This document shows positions 60,502 to 64,000 of a DNA stretch of 64,000 nucleotides, piece after piece. The position numbers and the translations under genes are program-made. The notes under the pieces are model-generated. The model did not search any database and was not told the origin of the DNA. It saw only the letters and a list, made by a program, of their open reading frames with translations. Source of the stretch: an uncultured Pseudomonadales bacterium (GTDB lineage Bacteria > Pseudomonadota > Gammaproteobacteria > Pseudomonadales > Porticoccaceae); assembly GCA_943788895.1 (NCBI GenBank), contig CALSRZ010000002.1, forward strand, positions 186,001 to 250,000, in the 5' to 3' direction. The number at the start of each line of letters is the position of its first letter. Within the stretch, counting starts at the first letter, position 1.

Positions 60502-61425
60502 ATGATTAGCACTCCTGATAAGTTAGATCTCGCCCAAACACCGACGCCGTTTTATCCGCTTGAGCGTCTGACTGCCCATCTCGGCGGCCCGCGTATCTGG
60601 ATTAAGCGCGACGACCTGACCGGCGCTGCCACCTCTGGCAATAAAATCCGCAAACTCGAATTTCTACTCGCCGATGCCCTGGCTCAGGGTTGCGATACGA
60701 TTATCACCAGCGGCGGTGTCCAGTCTAATCACTGCCGTGCAGTGGCGCTTCTCGGTGCCCAGTTGGGGCTTAAAGTACATCTGCTATTACGCTCGGATTC
60801 AGAGCCAAAAACTGTTGGCAATCTTCTACTCGACCATCTCGCTGGTGCGACTATCAGTCATTACAGCGTCAAGGCGTTTAAACGCCTCGACAGGCTGTTT
60901 GAGCAATGGCAGGATCATTATCAACAGCAGGGCAGCAAAGCCTACGCAATACCTACAGGTGGTAGTAATGGCACTGGTATCTGGGGTTATATTGATGCTG
61001 CTAAAGAACTTGCCGATGACTTTGCCGGTCATAATTTAAAGCCTCAGGCGATAGTCCATGCAACCGGCTCCGGTGGTACCCAGGCGGGCTTAATGCTCGG
61101 CTGCCATCTGCACGGCATAGACAGTCCAGTTAAAGCCTATGCGGTCTGTGACAGCAGCGCCTACTTTGCCGATAAAATCAGTGCTGATCTCAAGGATTGG
61201 CAAGAGAGATATCCCTCGGATATAGATATCAGCGCGCTTAAAGCAGATACCTCAGATCGCTATATAGGCCCGGGTTATGGTCAGGCCGACCCTGAAGTTT
61301 TTGAATTTATAAAACAGCTGGCGGCGATGGAAGGCATACTCCTCGATCCGGTGTACACTGGCAAAGCATTTTATGGTCTGGTTAAAGATATTAAGCAGGG
61401 CAAATATGCGCAGTGGCGACAATAG
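60502..61425 (+). CDS. D-cysteine desulfhydrase / ACC deaminase family PLP enzyme
   Basis: 307 residues from ATG 60502 (MISTPDKLDLAQTPTPFYPL); an in-frame GTG at 60463 would add 13. Fold-type II PLP protein: IKRDDLTGAATSGNKIRKLEFLL carries the PLP lysine (NKIRK), with TSGGVQSNHCRAVA and GSGGTQAGLMLG as phosphate and substrate loops. Closest by eye to D-cysteine desulfhydrase, which makes pyruvate, ammonia and sulfide; ACC deaminase cannot be excluded. Independent gene, 90 bases before the symporter. Confidence 0.87.
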   Translation: MISTPDKLDLAQTPTPFYPLERLTAHLGGPRIWIKRDDLTGAATSGNKIRKLEFLLADALAQGCDTIITSGGVQSNHCRAVALLGAQLGLKVHLLLRSDSEPKTVGNLLLDHLAGATISHYSVKAFKRLDRLFEQWQDHYQQQGSKAYAIPTGGSNGTGIWGYIDAAKELADDFAGHNLKPQAIVHATGSGGTQAGLMLGCHLHGIDSPVKAYAVCDSSAYFADKISADLKDWQERYPSDIDISALKADTSDRYIGPGYGQADPEVFEFIKQLAAMEGILLDPVYTGKAFYGLVKDIKQGKYAQWRQ

Positions 61426-61516
61426 CGATATTGTATTTGTGCATACAGGTGGTTTATTCGGCCTGTTTGCCCAGCAACAAAACCTGGGCTATTAAAAATA
61501 ATAAAAAGGGTTAATT

Positions 61517-62891
61517 ATGTTTGAACAGATAATCGACACTATTAATGGCGCCGTCTGGGGCCCGGTGATGCTGATCCTGCTGTTGGGCACAGGTATCTAT
61601 CTGACCATCGGTCTTAAGGGCATGAGCATCACCCATATTCCCTATGCATTTCGTCAGCTGTTTAAGGGCCGCAAGGGCAGTGGCGAAGGTGAGATCAGTC
61701 CGTTTAATGCACTGATGACCGCGCTTTCATCAACTGTAGGTACAGGAAATATTGCCGGTGTTGCGACCGCTATAGGTATAGGTGGCCCCGGGGCTCTGTT
61801 CTGGATGTGGTGTACCGCGCTTGTGGGTCTGGCGACTAAATATTCTGAAGCGGTGCTGGCGGTTAACTTTCGCGAGACCGATGAGCTGGGCAAAAAAGTA
61901 GGCGGGCCCAATGTACTACATCAAAAATGGTCTGGGTAAAAAGTGGAAGTGGTTGGGAGTCGCCTTTGCTATCTTTGGTTCACTGGCCGGCTTTGGTCTG
62001 GCCAATACAGTGCAATCCAACGCTGTCTCGCAGGTCTTGCAAAGCAACTTCCATGTGCCCACATTGTTTAGCGGTATCCTGATGGCTGTTCTGGTCGGCA
62101 TAGTCCTACTCGGTGGTATTAAGCGTATCGCCGAAGTGGCCGGCAAGCTGGTTCCGTTTATGGCAATTGTCTATTTCCTCGCCACGCTATCTATTCTGCT
62201 TTTAAATGTTACTGAGCTGCCAGCAGCTATCGTCTTTATTGTCGACAGCGCCTTTAATGGCGCGGCAGCTACTGGAGGCTTTGCCGGTGCAACGATTATG
62301 CTGGCGCTGCGTATGGGTGTTGCGCGGGGTATTTTCTCCAATGAATCCGGCCTTGGTTCTGCGCCGATTGCTCATGCTGCGGCTGAAACCAACAGTCCGG
62401 TTCGGCAGGGCACTATCGCCATGCTCGGTACCTTTATCGATACTTTGATTATCTGCACCATGACCGGTTTGGTTCTTGTAGTAACCGGTGTCTGGAATGG
62501 TGAGCCCCAGGGGGCTGCGATGACGCTCTCGGCATTTAAAGCCGAGTTGCCCTATGGCGATATTATTCTCTCTGGTTGTATTGTGCTGTTTGCCTTTACC
62601 ACTATGCTTGGCTGGAGTTACTACGGCGAACGCTGCGCGGAATTTTTGCTCGGCCCCAAGGTTATTGTTCCCTTTAGAATACTCTGGGTGATTGGCGTAT
62701 TTCTCGGCACTCAGATGAGTCTCGAGCTGGTATGGAAGATGTCTGATGCACTAAATGGCATGATGGCGATACCCAACTTAATCGCTCTGGTTTTATTGGC
62801 GCCAGTGGTTTTTCGTCTTACCAGGGAATACTTTGCCGATGAGGAAACATCTCAGGGCAGTACTGATATAACTCAGGAAAAAGCCGGTTAA
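61517..62891 (+). CDS. AGCS-family sodium:alanine symporter, one frame break
   Basis: About 458 residues with some ten membrane helices. ALSSTVGTGNIAGVATAIGIGGPGALFWMW is the AGCS signature region. The first frame ends at 61939 with a spurious NVLHQKWSG. An extra A in CCCAATG at about 61912 shifts the frame, and the protein really continues GGP/MYYIKNGLGKKWKWLG, a family-typical segment, to 62891. It imports alanine or glycine with sodium. The C-terminal tail (FADEETSQGSTDITQEKAG) is hydrophilic. Confidence 0.92.
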
Positions 62892-62906
62892 TCCGGGATT
62901 TAAATT

Positions 62907-63812
62907 ATGGCAAATGGACCCAAACTGGTAATAGCGATCTCTTCAACCGCACTGTTTGATATGCGTGAGAGTCACGATATTTATGAAACTCAGGGCGTTG
63001 CTGCCTATGCTAACTACCAGCGTGAACATGAAGAAGATATTCTCGAACCGGGCGAAGCCTTTCCGCTGGTTACCAAGTTATTGCGCATTAATGAAAAGCT
63101 TGGTGGTGAGCCGCGGGTAGAAGTTATTCTGCTATCGCGCAATTCGGCTGATACTGGATTGCGGGTGTTTAACTCAATCGCTCACCATGGTTTAAATATT
63201 ACCAGAGCAGCCTTTTCTGGTGGCAAGTCTCCCTATAGATATGTCTCGGCCTTTGCCTGCCATCTATTTCTCTCAACCCATGCTCAGGATGTTCGCAGCG
63301 CTCTGGAGAGCGGCATGGCTGCGGCAACCTTGCTGCCATCGCAGAGCGGCTCTAATAATGCCTCAGATGAGCTGCGCTTTGCCTTTGATGGTGATGCAGT
63401 GCTGTTCTCTGATGCTTCGGAACGTATCTTTAAAGAGCGCGGTCTGGATGCCTTTACCGAGAATGAAAAAGCCTCGGCGAGAATGCCCATGGATCCGGGC
63501 CCGTTTAAAAACTTTCTGCAAACCTTGCACAGTCTGCAGGCTGAGTTTCCTGTTGATGAGTGTCCAATTCGCACCGCGCTGGTAACTGCACGCGCTGCCC
63601 CGGCTCATGAGCGGGTGGTACGTACACTGCGCGAGTGGGATATTAGAATTGATGAGAGCCTGTTCCTCGGCGGCCTAAGCAAAGGCGACTTCCTTAAGTC
63701 TTTCGGTGCCGATGTGTTCTTTGATGACCAGCAGGTGCACTGTACCTCTGCCAGCGAGCATGTCGCCACGGGCCATGTTCCCCATGGTGTAGCTAACGAG
63801 AAACAAAAATAA
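62907..63812 (+). CDS. 5'-nucleotidase, cytosolic IA type
   Basis: 301-residue protein of the NT5C1 (5-nucleotidase) family. LVIAISSTALFDM replaces the usual DxD nucleophile region (the family has a degenerate first motif), followed by VEVILLSRNSADTGLRVFNSI, FDGDAVLFSDASE and FLGGLSKGDFLKSFGADVFFDDQ, the last carrying the conserved Asp pair. In this family such proteins dephosphorylate nucleoside monophosphates, AMP in animals. ATG at 62907, 15 bases after the symporter, so probably cotranscribed. Confidence 0.88.
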   Translation: MANGPKLVIAISSTALFDMRESHDIYETQGVAAYANYQREHEEDILEPGEAFPLVTKLLRINEKLGGEPRVEVILLSRNSADTGLRVFNSIAHHGLNITRAAFSGGKSPYRYVSAFACHLFLSTHAQDVRSALESGMAAATLLPSQSGSNNASDELRFAFDGDAVLFSDASERIFKERGLDAFTENEKASARMPMDPGPFKNFLQTLHSLQAEFPVDECPIRTALVTARAAPAHERVVRTLREWDIRIDESLFLGGLSKGDFLKSFGADVFFDDQQVHCTSASEHVATGHVPHGVANEKQK

Positions 63813-63826
63813 CGGTTTTACTCTCT

Positions 63827-64000
63827 ATGGCTGTACTGCGTTCAAGAAAATATTCCAAGCTCGATGATAACGAGATACTCAAGCTCTATGCTCAAGAGCC
63901 AGTAGGGGAGAGCCTGCATTTTTTGCAGATAGAGATTGATCAGCGAAATCTGCAGACCCAAGCTACTGGGGTGATTGACGATAACCGTAAAAAAGCGCGT
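63827..64000 (+). CDS. Hypothetical protein, 3'-truncated by window
   Basis: Open frame from ATG 63827, 14 bases after the nucleotidase, running off the window: MAVLRSRKYSKLDDNEILKL and on for 58 residues. No signal peptide or known motif in the visible part; the start is basic, then amphipathic helical. Function unknown. Confidence 0.6.
   Translation, partial: MAVLRSRKYSKLDDNEILKLYAQEPVGESLHFLQIEIDQRNLQTQATGVIDDNRKKAR

Overview
The window looks like chromosome of a marine, Gram-negative gammaproteobacterium, probably from the Cellvibrionales / SAR92-Porticoccaceae neighbourhood. The gene order is Pseudomonas-like: rnhB-dnaE-accA; comEC-exbB-exbD-msbA-lpxK-kdsB-murB; rne divergent from rluC; and yceD-rpmF-plsX-fabD-fabG-acpP-pabC-mltG-tmk-holB-pilZ-tatD. 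It also carries a secreted laminarinase of the kind used on algal glucan. The taxonomic guess is inference from gene content and order; no rRNA is present.

Layout. 0-12 kb: DNA replication and fatty-acid genes (rnhB, a ketoacyl-ACP synthase III homologue, dnaE, accA), then epmC, a 5'-nuclease (xni), pdxB, alaA and a DUF1499 membrane protein. 12.3-12.6 kb: tRNA-Glu and tRNA-Gly with a consensus promoter and a UUCG terminator. 12.7-15.7 kb: a two-gene unit ending in a secreted zinc metalloprotease with dockerin-like repeats. 15.9-19.6 kb: patatin phospholipase and ComEC. 19.7-26.7 kb: envelope block with proton channel (exbB/exbD-like), lipid A and Kdo genes (msbA, lpxK, kdsB), a low-molecular-weight phosphatase, murB and alkB. 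26.7-34.6 kb: avtA, pabB, Fur-controlled feoAB, ygiQ, rsmE. 34.8 kb: tRNA-Arg. 35.0-41.5 kb: one giant modular exoprotein, now split by frameshifts (cohesin-like domain, DUF5011-like domain, two seven-bladed RCC1 propellers, type-3 thrombospondin repeats, carbohydrate-binding-like domains, GH16 laminarinase, CotH kinase-like domain). 41.6-42.3 kb: a non-coding island of stacked hairpins that contains mirror-image copies of the 3' end of the adjacent tRNA-Ser. 42.4-49 kb: rne, rluC, HAD phosphatase, yceF, yceD, rpmF. 48.9-56.9 kb: the fatty-acid/cell-wall/replication cluster, which lacks fabF between acpP and pabC. 56.9-64 kb: metallo-hydrolase, all-alpha dUTPase, mdh, bcp, yajC, D-cysteine desulfhydrase-like enzyme, AGCS symporter, 5'-nucleotidase and the start of an unknown gene.

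A striking feature is the number of single-base frame breaks (about 25) in genes that are otherwise full length, including normally essential ones (msbA, plsX, fabD, acpP). I read most of these as sequence or assembly errors rather than decay, and I join the pieces into single genes with approximate break positions.

Most interesting: the RCC1-GH16-CotH megaprotein; the hairpin island with a compensatory change in one stem and its tRNA-Ser-derived mirror copies; the possible cohesin/dockerin pairing between the laminarinase and the metalloprotease; and a recurrent -10 box followed directly by a GCGC discriminator at housekeeping promoters.
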